Below are positions 1-10,691 of a stretch of 64,000 nucleotides of DNA, piece by piece. This stretch comes from Muribaculaceae bacterium Isolate-110 (HZI) (GTDB lineage: Bacteria > Bacteroidota > Bacteroidia > Bacteroidales > Muribaculaceae), in assembly GCA_003762875.1 (NCBI GenBank), contig RIBL01000003.1, positions 1-64,000 on the forward strand, in the 5' to 3' direction. The notes below the pieces were generated by a model. The model made no database searches. It was not told the DNA's origin and saw only the letters and a list, made by a program, of their open reading frames with translations. How positions within the stretch are numbered: the stretch's first letter is position 1; every line of letters starts with the position of its first letter. The position numbers and the translations under genes are program-made.

Positions 1-188
1 ACTCCCCCCATCAGACCCATCGGCCCCATCCGGCCCATCCGACCCGCCCCACCCACTTTAGCGGTACACCGTGCTCCGCAGCCCAAAGCTAAACCGCACG
101 GTAAGCGACCGTTGACATACTGCACACACACAAACAATCAACCACCTCCGGCGTTATATAAATATAAGTAACCAACCCCACAACCGTC
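1..188. other. Intergenic leader upstream of the MBL-fold gene
   Basis: No coding sequence could be supported in the first 188 bases. The stretch is C-rich on the plus strand and ends in an AT-rich patch around 155-170, just before the ATG at 189. I found no TAnnTTTG box here, so the promoter of the next gene may lie outside the window or be atypical. Confidence 0.5.
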
Positions 189-920
189 ATGATAAAAATA
201 ACATATCTCGACCATAGCGGATTTACCGTCACCACCCCCGACGCCGTCATGGTATTCGACTACTACAAAGACCCCGACAAAAAGCTCGAGAAAGTCCTCA
301 GTGAATCCCCCGACGCCGACGTCATCTTCTTCGTAAGTCACTACCACCCCGACCACTTCAACACCTCCATCTTCGAACTCGCACAAGACCACAGACGCAC
401 CTACGTCCTCTCCTACGACATCTTCTCCAAATTAGTCCCCGACAAAGGACTCTCGGTAGCATGGATGAGCCCCGGCGACATCCTCGACCAAATACCCGGC
501 ACAAGCAAAGTCCGCGCCTACAAATCCACCGACGCCGGCGTAGCCTACGCAATCACCCTCCCCGACGGCCATGTCATCTTCCACGCCGGCGACCTCAACG
601 ACTGGCATTGGGGCGACGTCTCCACACCCGCCGAATCACAGGCCGCACAAGCCCACTTCGAGAAAATCGTCAACAATATCTCTCAGGACTACCCCGACAT
701 GCACATCGTGATGTTCCCCGTCGACGCACGTCTGGGCACCGACTTCGCCCGAGGGGCCAACATATTCCTCAGCAAAATCCGGGTCGACTACTTCATCCCC
801 ATGCACTTCTGGGGCCAGCCACAGAAAGCATGCGACTTCGCCACCTATCTACCCGCCGGAAGCGACACCCAATGCCTCTGTCTCGACCGTCCCGGAGCCG
901 AAGCCACCCTCCCCTGCTGA
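189..920 (+). CDS. MBL-fold metallo-hydrolase
   Basis: This 243-residue protein has the metallo-beta-lactamase fold signature HYHPDH at residues 51-56 (H51, H53, D55, H56), a second metal-ligand motif HAGD at 132-135 and a late histidine at 206 in PMHFWG. These residues would bind two metal ions, as in known MBL hydrolases. It has no signal peptide, so it is probably cytosolic. The substrate cannot be inferred; UlaG-like and RNase-Z-like relatives share this core. It ends 66 bp before the convergent folK and shares a perfect palindromic terminator with it. Confidence 0.8.
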   Translation: MIKITYLDHSGFTVTTPDAVMVFDYYKDPDKKLEKVLSESPDADVIFFVSHYHPDHFNTSIFELAQDHRRTYVLSYDIFSKLVPDKGLSVAWMSPGDILDQIPGTSKVRAYKSTDAGVAYAITLPDGHVIFHAGDLNDWHWGDVSTPAESQAAQAHFEKIVNNISQDYPDMHIVMFPVDARLGTDFARGANIFLSKIRVDYFIPMHFWGQPQKACDFATYLPAGSDTQCLCLDRPGAEATLPC

Positions 921-934
921 CAAAAAACAACAAA

Positions 935-981
935 AAATTAAAGATTGGCTCCGCGCCCGCCGCGCAGCCAATCTTTAATTT
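935..981. terminator. Bidirectional terminator between MBL gene and folK
   Basis: A perfect 16-bp inverted repeat (935-950 and 966-981) surrounds a 15-nt GC-rich loop. The arm starts AAATTAAAG and ends in TTTAATTT, so each strand has an A/T tract outside the stem. It sits between two converging stop codons, as expected of a shared intrinsic terminator. Confidence 0.85.
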
Positions 982-985
982 ATCG

Positions 986-1471
986 TCAGCCATCCGCCCC
1001 ATTAGGCTCATCACCTGCCATCTCATCAACCCGCAGTCCAAACCTCGGGTGACACCAGTCAGGAGCAAGCTCAGCCATCGGCACAAGCACAAACTCCCTC
1101 AGATGCATCCTCGGATGCGGCAACGTAAGCTCCGGCGTATCCATCACCACATCATCTATAGCGATAATATCTATATCGATAGCCCGGTCAATATAGCCCC
1201 CCGCCTCATCGCGGTGGGGCGACGGGTCAAGCTCACGCTGAATCCCCTCCACCATGCGCAGCACCTCCATCGGAGACAGAGCGCACTCAGGCTCCACAGT
1301 CATCCCGACATTCAGAAAAGGGTTATCCGACTCATAGCCCCACGCCTGAGTCTCTATCATCCGCGAACACACTGCACGGCCGGGCAGCGCGCCCCTTATC
1401 AGCGCGACAGCCCGGCCAAGCATCTCCTCCCGGCAACCGAGATTGGAGCCAAGATTAAGAAATATTTTCAA
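986..1471 (-). CDS. folK: 2-amino-4-hydroxy-6-hydroxymethyldihydropteridine pyrophosphokinase
   Basis: FolK transfers pyrophosphate from ATP to 6-hydroxymethyl-dihydropterin in folate synthesis. The 161-residue protein has the N-terminal GSN motif (8-10), the family signature RAIDIDI (96-102) and PHPRM followed by FVLVPMAEL (119-135). The start is a TTG: an in-frame stop lies three codons upstream, and the next Met (residue 17) would remove the GSN motif. Length is normal for a monofunctional HPPK. It is the last gene of a minus-strand series behind mrp, with a 70-bp gap. Confidence 0.92.
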   Translation of the reverse strand: MKIFLNLGSNLGCREEMLGRAVALIRGALPGRAVCSRMIETQAWGYESDNPFLNVGMTVEPECALSPMEVLRMVEGIQRELDPSPHRDEAGGYIDRAIDIDIIAIDDVVMDTPELTLPHPRMHLREFVLVPMAELAPDWCHPRFGLRVDEMAGDEPNGADG

Positions 1472-1515
1472 AATATAATTATCTTAGGTGATATAACCCT
1501 ATAATCTTATAACCC

Positions 1516-1539
1516 TCAATTTGAGCTCGCTCAAATTGA
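1516..1539 (-). terminator. Hairpin downstream of mrp
   Basis: A perfect inverted repeat, TCAATTTGAG and its complement around a 4-nt centre, ends one base before the mrp stop codon. No U-run follows on the minus strand, so it may be an mRNA 3' stabiliser or attenuator between mrp and folK rather than a full terminator. Confidence 0.45.
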
Positions 1540-1540
1540 A

Positions 1541-2635
1541 TTACTTAAGCTGCACCTTCTGAGTCGGAGGCAGCATAGAGTTACGCTCAGCCACAGCATC
1601 GATTACCTCATGAGCCAGATGAGCGAAAGCATGGCCCGTGATACTGTCAGTCATAGCCACCGGACAACCGTTGTCACCGCTGTCAGCTATCGAAGCCACA
1701 AGCGGTATCTGCGCGAGCAGACGCACTCCCATATGCTCAGCGAGCTTCACGCCACCCTCGCGGCCAAATATATAGTAACGCTCATCGGGATGTTCAGCCG
1801 GAGTAAACCACGCCATATTCTCCACAAGTCCGAGTATAGGCACATTCACCTTATCATCCTTAAACATCGAGATACCCTTACGTGCGTCAGCCAGAGCCAC
1901 CTCCTGAGGAGTGGTTACAACCACCACTCCCGTCATGGCCAGCGTCTGCACAAGCGTCAGATGGATATCGCTCGTGCCGGGAGGCATATCTATAAGGAAA
2001 TAATCAAGCTCACCCCAGTCACCCTCCGAAATAAGTTGCTTCAGAGCATTCGACGCCATCGACCCGCGCCACATCACAGCCTTGTCCTTGTCAACCAGAA
2101 AACCTATTGACAGCAACTTCACGCCGTAACGCTCCACAGGGATTATCATCTGACGGCCGTCGACATCATGTATATAGAGCTGCTGGTCCTCGATACCAAA
2201 CATCTTAGGCATCGAAGGGCCGAAAATGTCTGCGTCAAGCAATCCCACCTTATAACCCTCGCGCGCAAGAGCCACGGCAAGATTGGCGGCGACAGTCGAC
2301 TTACCCACACCGCCTTTGCCCGACGACACACCCACGATATTCTTCACGCCCGTCAACACGGGAGCAGCCTTGGCCGGAGCCGGCTGGCGCGACGCTGTGT
2401 GCACCGTAACCTTTACCTCCGGTGACACATATGTATGTATCGCAGTCTCCGCTGCCTTGGCCATCGACTTCATAAACGGATCGGTCGGCTTGTCAAAGAT
2501 AAGCGTAAAACTAACACTCTCGCCGTCGATACGTATATCATCAGCCACCATTGAATTTTCGATCAGACTCTTGCCGTTACCGGGATAACGCACTGTAGCG
2601 AGAGCCTCGGTTATAAGTGAAGGATATAATGTCAT
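1541..2635 (-). CDS. mrp: Mrp/NBP35-type P-loop ATPase, iron-sulfur carrier family
   Basis: The 364-residue protein has an N-terminal MIP18/DUF59-like domain (about 1-85) and a ParA/MinD-like ATPase domain with the deviant Walker A GKGGVGKST at 106-114 and DMPPGTSD at 216-223. The family is thought to carry or insert Fe-S clusters in the cytosol. The CPxC motif that many ApbC/Mrp proteins carry after ENM is absent: ENMAWFTPAEHP (272-283) occupies the place. It sits between trmB and folK on the minus strand. Family assignment is firm; cluster transfer is an inference from homologues. Confidence 0.9.
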   Translation of the reverse strand: MTLYPSLITEALATVRYPGNGKSLIENSMVADDIRIDGESVSFTLIFDKPTDPFMKSMAKAAETAIHTYVSPEVKVTVHTASRQPAPAKAAPVLTGVKNIVGVSSGKGGVGKSTVAANLAVALAREGYKVGLLDADIFGPSMPKMFGIEDQQLYIHDVDGRQMIIPVERYGVKLLSIGFLVDKDKAVMWRGSMASNALKQLISEGDWGELDYFLIDMPPGTSDIHLTLVQTLAMTGVVVVTTPQEVALADARKGISMFKDDKVNVPILGLVENMAWFTPAEHPDERYYIFGREGGVKLAEHMGVRLLAQIPLVASIADSGDNGCPVAMTDSITGHAFAHLAHEVIDAVAERNSMLPPTQKVQLK

Positions 2636-2730
2636 GTCTTATGATTATTTTTTCTTATAATTAATGATTTACAGTCAACACTGTAACAACTTCATCAGCA
2701 CCGCAGTTTATAAACTATAAACTCCACACC

Positions 2731-3471
2731 TCAAAGCGATCCGCGTCCGAACGAGCGATACGTATCAGGCTCAATCTCCACCTCCGGCTCCGTCAGCACA
2801 GCATCCTGAGGCAGTTGCCAGGCGATATACTTGCTCGGTATGCCGCGTGACAGCCACTGGCTCTCATAAAACGTCGTGATGGGCGGCACCTCGGCTGCAA
2901 GCGGAGAGTGATACAGATCATCGGTCGCCGCAAGAAGAGGCAGATTGTTATGGCGTATCATCTCCAGAGTATAGGCATAGAGAAAAGGCGAGTCAGTCTT
3001 AAGCCTTATGGTACCGTCAGCCGAAAGCACCTTACGGTAAATCTCCATGAAATGCGTCCCTGTAAGACGCTTGTTGACCTTCTTCATCTGAGGGTCGGGA
3101 AAAGTTATCCATATCTCCGACACCTCACCCGGAGCAAAAAACTCCGGCAGCAGATGTATCGAGGTACGCAGAAATGCCACATTGTCCATCCCCGCCTCAC
3201 ACACCTGCTTGGCTCCCGTCCACATACGCGCGCCCTTGATGTCAATGCCTATGAAATTACGGTCGGGATAGGTGCGGCCCATGCCTACGGCATATTCTCC
3301 CTTGCCACAGCCGAGCTCAAGCGTCAGAGGCGCATTGTTGTGAAACACCTCCCCGCCCCAGCGGCCGCGCAGCGGACAGCCGCCGGTCTCCTTGAGGTGA
3401 GCGAATGGATACTGGTAGACACATGGCAGTGTCTCCATCTCGGCAAACTTCTTTAGCTTGTTCTTTCCCAT
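2731..3471 (-). CDS. trmB: tRNA (guanine-N7-)-methyltransferase
   Basis: TrmB methylates G46 in the tRNA variable loop using S-adenosylmethionine. The 246-residue protein shows the SAM-binding motif ELGCGKGEY at 52-60, an acidic second strand (IGIDIKG, about 74-80) and the family motif TFPDPQ at 123-128 followed by KKVNKRL. The start fits the GKNKLKKF opening seen in Bacteroidetes homologues. It lies 54 bp downstream of the LRR gene and 96 bp upstream of mrp, probably in one transcript. Confidence 0.93.
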   Translation of the reverse strand: MGKNKLKKFAEMETLPCVYQYPFAHLKETGGCPLRGRWGGEVFHNNAPLTLELGCGKGEYAVGMGRTYPDRNFIGIDIKGARMWTGAKQVCEAGMDNVAFLRTSIHLLPEFFAPGEVSEIWITFPDPQMKKVNKRLTGTHFMEIYRKVLSADGTIRLKTDSPFLYAYTLEMIRHNNLPLLAATDDLYHSPLAAEVPPITTFYESQWLSRGIPSKYIAWQLPQDAVLTEPEVEIEPDTYRSFGRGSL

Positions 3472-3524
3472 GGGTTTATTAAGAGTGTGGGGTGAGAGAT
3501 TTATAACGATTGTAAGGATTTTAT

Positions 3525-4970
3525 CTACGGTTGGCGCATCAGCTTGAACGTCACTCCGCGGCCTCCGTCGCGGGTCTCGGCCCTGACTATAAAAAAGGCT
3601 CCCGCATGACGCGACGTGTCCAGACTCACACTGTCGGCCCCGATATGGACCGCCGTCTCGAGCACACGTCCGTCCACGCCATAGAGCGTGACACTTTCAA
3701 GCTCAGTGTCCGAGCTGACTCTCAAAGTCATGCCCATAAAACCGGCCTCCACATGCCCGGCGGCCCCTGAGGTCGAGGGAAGCAGTGTGATCGACGAGCG
3801 GCTTATGGAAAACTCCTGCCACTGCGGGGCGGCAAGAAACGCTTCTTCAAGTTCGGGGAGCACATTGAGTGTCACATCCGGCTGCTCCACTCCGGCCCAC
3901 ACCTCATCGCCCAACGAGGGCACGGTCTCAAGCCGCAGCGCGTCAATCTCCCTGACACCGCTCCAGCCCTCAAACGCTCCATCGCCTATATGTGTCAGCG
4001 ACGCAGGCAGTGCCACAGTCTCCACAGCCGTCATTCCGGCCATAGCAAGCACCCCTATCTCACTCACTCCGTCGGGCAGATTGACCGACGCAAGGCTCAC
4101 AGCCCCCTTCAAGGCAAGGGCGGGGACACTCACTGCCTCCGACGGCAGACGCACATCGGCAAGCGACTCACAGTCAAAAAACACTCCCTCGCCAAGCTCC
4201 GCGGCCCCCGAGGGCAGTGTGGCCGACACCAGGCGGGCACATGAGGCAAAAGCTCTCTTGCCAACCGAGACCAATCGCCCGCAGCCGTCAAGAGACACTC
4301 TTTCAAGACCGCTCAGAGCAAAGGCCTCATGCCCTATACAAGTCAGAGACTCCGGCATCGAAATCTCCCCGAGCGAACGACATCCGAAAAAGGCGCGGTC
4401 ACCTATGGCACTCAGCGAGCCGGGCAGGCTCACCTCGGCAAGCAGTCCGCACCCCTCGAAAGTCCTCGCCTCGACCGTAGCCATCCCTTCCGACAGCTCG
4501 GCGCGGGTCAGACGACGGCATTGCGCGAAAGCGTCAGCTCCGACGCGGGTCACGTCTTGAGGTATCACCACCTCTTCGATGCGCGAATCCATCAGCGCAC
4601 CCTCCCCGATAGCCGTAATCGAGGCCGGAAGCCTCACATGCGCGGCCCTGAGGCCCGCAAGGATATAAGGGGGCAACACATCGGCCGGAGCGGAATACAC
4701 ATTAGCCCCAACCCGGGGCCCCTTGTAGGCAGCCACCGTCACGCCCGACAGGTCGAGCGTATGCAGCTCCTCTATTGTCGCCGCAAGATAGGCCAGGTCG
4801 GAAGCATCGACCGACCCCGTGACAGTGATAACCCCGGCACGCGAAGGCACGGCACACTCGGCCGCAAGCTGCCCGGGCACGACTTCATAAGTCTGCCCAG
4901 CAGCCTCTCCCGCCGTCATGGCCACAAGAGCCATGACGGCGACAAGAGCCATATGCAAGTGCCTTGCCAT
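3525..4970 (-). CDS. BspA-like leucine-rich repeat secreted protein with probable T9SS sorting tail
   Basis: The 481-residue protein opens with a signal peptide (about 1-25, hydrophobic core LVAVMALVAM, small residues before the predicted cut). Residues about 85-370 hold some ten LRR_5/BspA repeats of about 23 residues, with recurring LPxSLxxIGxxAFxxC and ALxG patterns. The last 80 residues (SVTLYGVDGRVLE, then AGAFFIVRAE and TFKLMR) resemble a type IX secretion C-terminal sorting domain. BspA-like proteins are surface adhesins or binding proteins; the ligand is unknown. It lies between yidC and trmB. Confidence 0.75.
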   Translation of the reverse strand: MARHLHMALVAVMALVAMTAGEAAGQTYEVVPGQLAAECAVPSRAGVITVTGSVDASDLAYLAATIEELHTLDLSGVTVAAYKGPRVGANVYSAPADVLPPYILAGLRAAHVRLPASITAIGEGALMDSRIEEVVIPQDVTRVGADAFAQCRRLTRAELSEGMATVEARTFEGCGLLAEVSLPGSLSAIGDRAFFGCRSLGEISMPESLTCIGHEAFALSGLERVSLDGCGRLVSVGKRAFASCARLVSATLPSGAAELGEGVFFDCESLADVRLPSEAVSVPALALKGAVSLASVNLPDGVSEIGVLAMAGMTAVETVALPASLTHIGDGAFEGWSGVREIDALRLETVPSLGDEVWAGVEQPDVTLNVLPELEEAFLAAPQWQEFSISRSSITLLPSTSGAAGHVEAGFMGMTLRVSSDTELESVTLYGVDGRVLETAVHIGADSVSLDTSRHAGAFFIVRAETRDGGRGVTFKLMRQP

Positions 4971-4999
4971 TATTCAGTATAAGGGGGGGGTAGGATAGC

Positions 5000-5022
5000 C
5001 TAAACTTTAAACTTTAAACTAT
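5000..5022. repeat. AAACTTTAAACTTTAAACT intergenic repeat unit
   Basis: A short A/T repeat made of the unit AAACTTT lies between yidC and the LRR gene, touching the yidC stop codon. The same word, or its complement AAAGTTTAAA/AGTTTAGAG, recurs near 12150, 18340, 35040, 45290, 49880 and 59450, always outside genes. Confidence 0.6.
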
Positions 5023-7108
5023 CTCCTCTTATTGCGTCTCTGCTGCTCGCGGAGCATAGCCTCCTGCTGCTTCTGAGCCTCCTCGAGCTTCTGAGCCATC
5101 CAGCCCTTCTTCTTGGGTTTCTTGGCATTCTCGGCCATCTTGGCACGCATCTTGTCCTCCGACACAAACTTGCGGAAAGTGAAAGTCATGAGGATAGTGA
5201 TGAGCAGCGACAGGAAGTAATAATAGCTCAGGCCCGCAGCATAGTTGTTGAAGATAAACAGGAACATCACCGGCATCAGATACATCATCCACTTCATGCC
5301 CGGCATGCCCGACGAGGCCTGGCTCTGCATGTTGAGATAGGTGTATATAATATTGGTGGCGGTCATCAGCAGACAGAAGAGGCTGATATGGTTACCGAAT
5401 GTCGATGAAATGAAGGGGATATTGGCAGTCCATGACACGATGGCATCGGGAGCCGCAAGGTCTTTGGCCCACAGGAACGACTCGCCGCGCAGCTCGATGG
5501 CCGACGGGAAGAACCAGAACATGGCCACCAACACAGGCATCTGCAGCAGCATGGGCAGACAGCCCGACATCGGGTTGGCCCCGGCACGCGAATAGAGTGC
5601 CATCGACTCCTGCTGACGCTTCATGGCGTTCTCATTTCCGGGATATTTGTCATTGATAGCCTTGATTTCAGGCGCGAGCAGACGCATCTTGGCCTGTGAG
5701 ATAAGGCTCTTGTAAGTGAACGGATAGAGGATTATCTTGATAAAGATGGTCAGCAGCAGGATGATGATGCCATAGTTGCTGATAAAGGAGCCCAGGAAGC
5801 TGAACACGGGGATGATAATCAGCGTATTGATCCAGCGGAATATAGGCCAGCCAAGCGGGATGAGCTTGGTGAGATGCATATTCTCTTCGGGGAAGACCGT
5901 CTTCTCCACCTCCTTCATCACGGGATAGGAGTTGGGACCGAGATACATCACAAACGAAGCCGGATTGGCAAGCGAGGCCGAATAATCGAGCGTGAGCGCG
6001 ATATTCATCTGCTTGATAAAGTCGGGATTGTCCTTAAGCTCTGAGCTTGAAAGCTCGGCGGCGGCAAAGTTGCCGCGAGACATGAGCACTGCCGAGAAGA
6101 ACTGATTCTTGCAGCTCACCCACTTGAGTCGCTGCGTTATATCCTCCGAATCATCTCCACTCTCGCTGAGATTGTCGACATCACCGTCGGGATACATATA
6201 GTACAGGGCCGAGTTGCGCTCCTCAAACACGCGTCCGGCCTCCAGGCGGCGCATCTTCTGGCTCCAGGTCATATCCATCGTGGCCACCGAAGTGGGTATG
6301 ATGGCCTGCATGCCTTCCTGCACCACATCGATATTCACCAGATAGCTGTCGGAGGGCAGCATATAGCGTATGCCCCACTTGGCTCCGTCGCCGAGATCGA
6401 GCATCATGCACACGGTCGAGTCGTTCTCGACCACGGGCTGGAAGTAAAACTCGCGTGTCTCGAAACGCTGGTTGGCCGAAGTGAGTGTGAATGAATACAT
6501 GTCGGTGGCCGGATCGAGCAGTGTCACCTGGGTCGAGTCATAGCTGCGATAATCGTTGAGCGAAGCGCGCGATATGACACCGCCCTTGTTGGATAGTTCG
6601 AGGGTCACGAGCTTGTTGGCAAGCTTGACGGTAGTGCTGTCACCCGAGAGATGACGGGCAAATCCGCGATAGCGCGCGGCTGTGGCGAGACCCTGACGCA
6701 GAGCCTTGAGAGCCGATGCGGCAAGCGGTGTGCCGAGCAACGAGGTGTCATTGCTCAGCAACTGCGCCACCGACACGGCCTGTCCTTTAGCCTCGACAGT
6801 GCCGCCGACATTGCCCTCGGCGTCAAGCGTGAGGTTCATGCCCTCGACACTGAGACGGGCAGTATGGGCCGTAGTGTCGGCCTGGCCGAGCTCGCGGATG
6901 GTCGAGGCTATCGAGGCCACTTCGGCCGGAGTGATGGAGTCGAGCGTGAGAAGCGAGGGGTCATCGGCCTTCTGTGCGGCCTCGGCCTCCATACGTGCGC
7001 GCTCCTGACGCTGGCGTTCAAGTTCTTCGGCCGAAGGCTGGTTGAGCCACATGAAACCAAAGATGACGAGGCCCATGAGCAACAGGCCTGTAAGGGTGTT
7101 CTTATCCA

Positions 7109-7109
<1 letters not shown>
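5019..7109 (-). CDS. yidC: Membrane protein insertase YidC
   Basis: YidC inserts membrane proteins, alone or with SecYEG. The 696-residue protein has an N-terminal membrane segment (about 7-23), a large periplasmic domain (about 50-400) typical of Gram-negative YidC, and the conserved 60KD_IMP insertase core with five hydrophobic segments (about 415-645, including GSFISNYGIIILLL and YPFTYKSLISQAKM). A Lys/Arg-rich tail (about 655-696) may contact ribosomes. The start codon overlaps the pyrG stop by one base (TAATG on the minus strand), implying translational coupling. Confidence 0.96.
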
Positions 7110-8749
<1,640 letters not shown>

Positions 8750-8768
8750 CTATCTTTTTAACAAGGTG

Positions 8769-8801
8769 CAAAATTACAAAAAATTACACAAGTGCCGCAA
8801 A
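8769..8801 (-). promoter_or_regulatory. Promoter of pyrG
   Basis: Read on the minus strand, TTTG (8801-8798) is followed after 21 nt by TAATTTTG (8776-8769), matching the Bacteroidetes TTTG / TAnnTTTG promoter. Transcription should start near 8763, about 40 nt before the GTG of pyrG. Confidence 0.75.
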
Positions 8802-8851
8802 CTAACCCCCACGAATTTCGTCCCAAAACATCATAATTGGAATATTTGTTG

Positions 8852-8859
8852 TAACTTTG
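8852..8859 (+). promoter_or_regulatory. -7 box of the HAD-ribF unit
   Basis: TAACTTTG matches TAnnTTTG and lies 22 nt before the HAD start codon. I see no well-spaced -33 TTG (the one at 8837-8839 is too close), so the call rests on the -7 box and on the divergent context with pyrG. Confidence 0.6.
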
Positions 8860-8881
8860 CAGAAATCCGGATAATGAGATA

Positions 8882-9502
8882 ATGACTATGATAAAAAATC
8901 TGCTCTTCGACCTGGGCGGCGTGATAATGAATCTTGACCGCATGCGCTGCGTGCGTGCCCTCGAAGCTCTCGGCATGCCCGATGCCGCCGAGATGCTCGG
9001 CGAATATGGCCAGAAAGGTCCCTTCCTCGCACTCGAAAAGGGCGAAATAACCCCCAACGAGTTTCACCACCAGATGCGCCCCCTCTTTAACCGCCCTGTG
9101 ACCGACGACGAAATCGACCGTGCCTTTGACCTCTTTCTCACCGGCATCCCCGTCGGCCGCCTCAAGGCCCTGCGCGAACTGCGCCGCCGCTACAAGGTGT
9201 ATCTGCTCTCCAACACCAACCCTATCATGATGGACGGCTACATAGCCGAGCAGTTCCGTCAGGAGGGCCGGGAGATGACAGACTATTTCGACGGCATCGT
9301 CACAAGCTATGAGGCCAAGTGTTACAAGCCCGACCGCGCCATCTTTGACTACACCTGCGCCCACTGTGGCATCGAGCCCGAGGAGACCCTCTTTTTCGAT
9401 GACTCCCAGGCCAATGTCGACGCCGCGCGCCGTCTCGGCTTCAACGCCGCCCATGTGGCTCCCGGCAAAGAGTTTACCGACATACTCTGCGACGTATTGT
9501 AA
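8882..9502 (+). CDS. HAD-superfamily phosphatase (subfamily IA)
   Basis: The 206-residue protein carries HAD motif I as FDLGGV (nucleophile D10 in LLFDLGGVI), motif II as LLSNTN, and motif IV as LFFDDSQANVDAA. The motif I form DLGG, rather than DxD, is seen in YihX-like sugar-phosphate phosphatases, but the substrate is unknown. A second ATG two codons downstream (8888) is an equally good start. It lies 32 bp before ribF and is probably co-transcribed with it; removing a flavin-pathway phosphate is possible but unproven. Confidence 0.85.
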   Translation: MTMIKNLLFDLGGVIMNLDRMRCVRALEALGMPDAAEMLGEYGQKGPFLALEKGEITPNEFHHQMRPLFNRPVTDDEIDRAFDLFLTGIPVGRLKALRELRRRYKVYLLSNTNPIMMDGYIAEQFRQEGREMTDYFDGIVTSYEAKCYKPDRAIFDYTCAHCGIEPEETLFFDDSQANVDAARRLGFNAAHVAPGKEFTDILCDVL

Positions 9503-9534
9503 ATTCCCCCACACACACCTCCCCTCTCACACCA

Positions 9535-10482
9535 ATGAATCTCATCACCAAATATGACACCTCATCGCGCCGCATAGCGGCCGTGGGCATGTATGACGGC
9601 GTTCATGCCGGCCACAGGTTTCTCATCGACTATCTCGGAGTCGAAGCCCGCAGCCGCGGGCTCGTACCCTCGGTCGTGACCTTCTCGCGCCATCCGCTCT
9701 CGGTGGTGCGCCCGCTCGAAGCCCCGGCCCTGCTCAACACCCTCGACGACCGCGTGAGGCTGCTCTCACAGGCCGGCGCGCAGGATGTCATACTGCTGAG
9801 TTTCAACGAATCGCTCCGACGCATGAGCGCGAGAGACTTCCTGTCGATACTGCGGAAGAAATTTGCCATCGAGGCCCTCGTGGTCGGCTTCAACAACCGT
9901 CTGGGTCACGACCTCGTCGACAGCATTGAACAGTATCGCACCATAGGGCGCGAAGTAGGCGTGGAGGTTATCGCCGCACCGGAATATCGCGGACCGTTCG
10001 CGCCGGTCAGCTCGTCGGCCATACGACGTCACCTCATCGAAGGACGTCCCGAGGAGGCCGCCAAGCTGCTCGGCTCGCCCTACAGGCTGCGCGGCAAGGT
10101 CATAAACGGCAAGAAACTCGGGCGGACATTGGGATTTCCCACCGCCAACCTCGCTCTGCCGCCGGCCCCGGCACTCATACCCAAGACAGGCGTCTATGCG
10201 GCCTGCGTGACCACCCCGGACGGTGTGCGCCGGCAGGCTGTGGTCAACATCGGCTACCGCCCCACCGTGAGCGAGGACGGCGCGTCGTCGCGCGCACTCT
10301 CGATCGAGGCCCATATCATCGACTTTATCGGCTATATATATGACGAGGAGATAACCGTCGATTTCATCAGCTATCTCCGGGCCGAGAAGGCTTTCCCGAC
10401 CACGGCCCGGCTTGCCGCGCAGGTCAAGGACGACATCGCCGCGGCCAAAAAGCAGCTTAAAGACAGCAACGCGTCAAATTAG
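9535..10482 (+). CDS. ribF: Bifunctional riboflavin kinase / FMN adenylyltransferase
   Basis: RibF phosphorylates riboflavin to FMN and adenylates FMN to FAD. The 315-residue protein has the N-terminal nucleotidyltransferase domain with GMYDGVHAGH (18-27, usual form GxFDGVHxGH) and SSSAIRRHLIEG near 160, then the C-terminal kinase domain with RTLGFPTANL and the GYIYDEEITVDFI segment. Length is typical. It follows the HAD phosphatase closely and is followed by a gap of about 210 bp. Confidence 0.95.
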   Translation: MNLITKYDTSSRRIAAVGMYDGVHAGHRFLIDYLGVEARSRGLVPSVVTFSRHPLSVVRPLEAPALLNTLDDRVRLLSQAGAQDVILLSFNESLRRMSARDFLSILRKKFAIEALVVGFNNRLGHDLVDSIEQYRTIGREVGVEVIAAPEYRGPFAPVSSSAIRRHLIEGRPEEAAKLLGSPYRLRGKVINGKKLGRTLGFPTANLALPPAPALIPKTGVYAACVTTPDGVRRQAVVNIGYRPTVSEDGASSRALSIEAHIIDFIGYIYDEEITVDFISYLRAEKAFPTTARLAAQVKDDIAAAKKQLKDSNASN

Positions 10483-10674
10483 AGACAGGCGACAGGTGTT
10501 TTTTTCGCAGACCGAGCCGTGGACACATGCTAGAACGCACCCTGTTTAATCCAACCCTCGCACAAATTTTTATCCCTGCGCGCCTTCACCCTCGCCATCA
10601 CGATTTTCGCCTAATTTTGTGCACGGGGATTGAAAATTTTAAGGGCTTGCCGCTATAAATCCGCAAAAAATCCG

Positions 10675-10682
10675 TAACTTTG
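10675..10682 (+). promoter_or_regulatory. -7 box immediately upstream of the DUF1846-type gene
   Basis: TAACTTTG matches TAnnTTTG exactly. A start site 4-7 nt downstream would fall at 10686-10689, only 3-6 nt before the ATG at 10692, so the mRNA would be almost leaderless. A TTG at 10647-10649 is 25 nt upstream, longer than the usual 19-21. A second TAATTTTG lies at 10612-10619 and may be an additional promoter. Confidence 0.55.
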
Positions 10683-10691
10683 CAACCCGTT

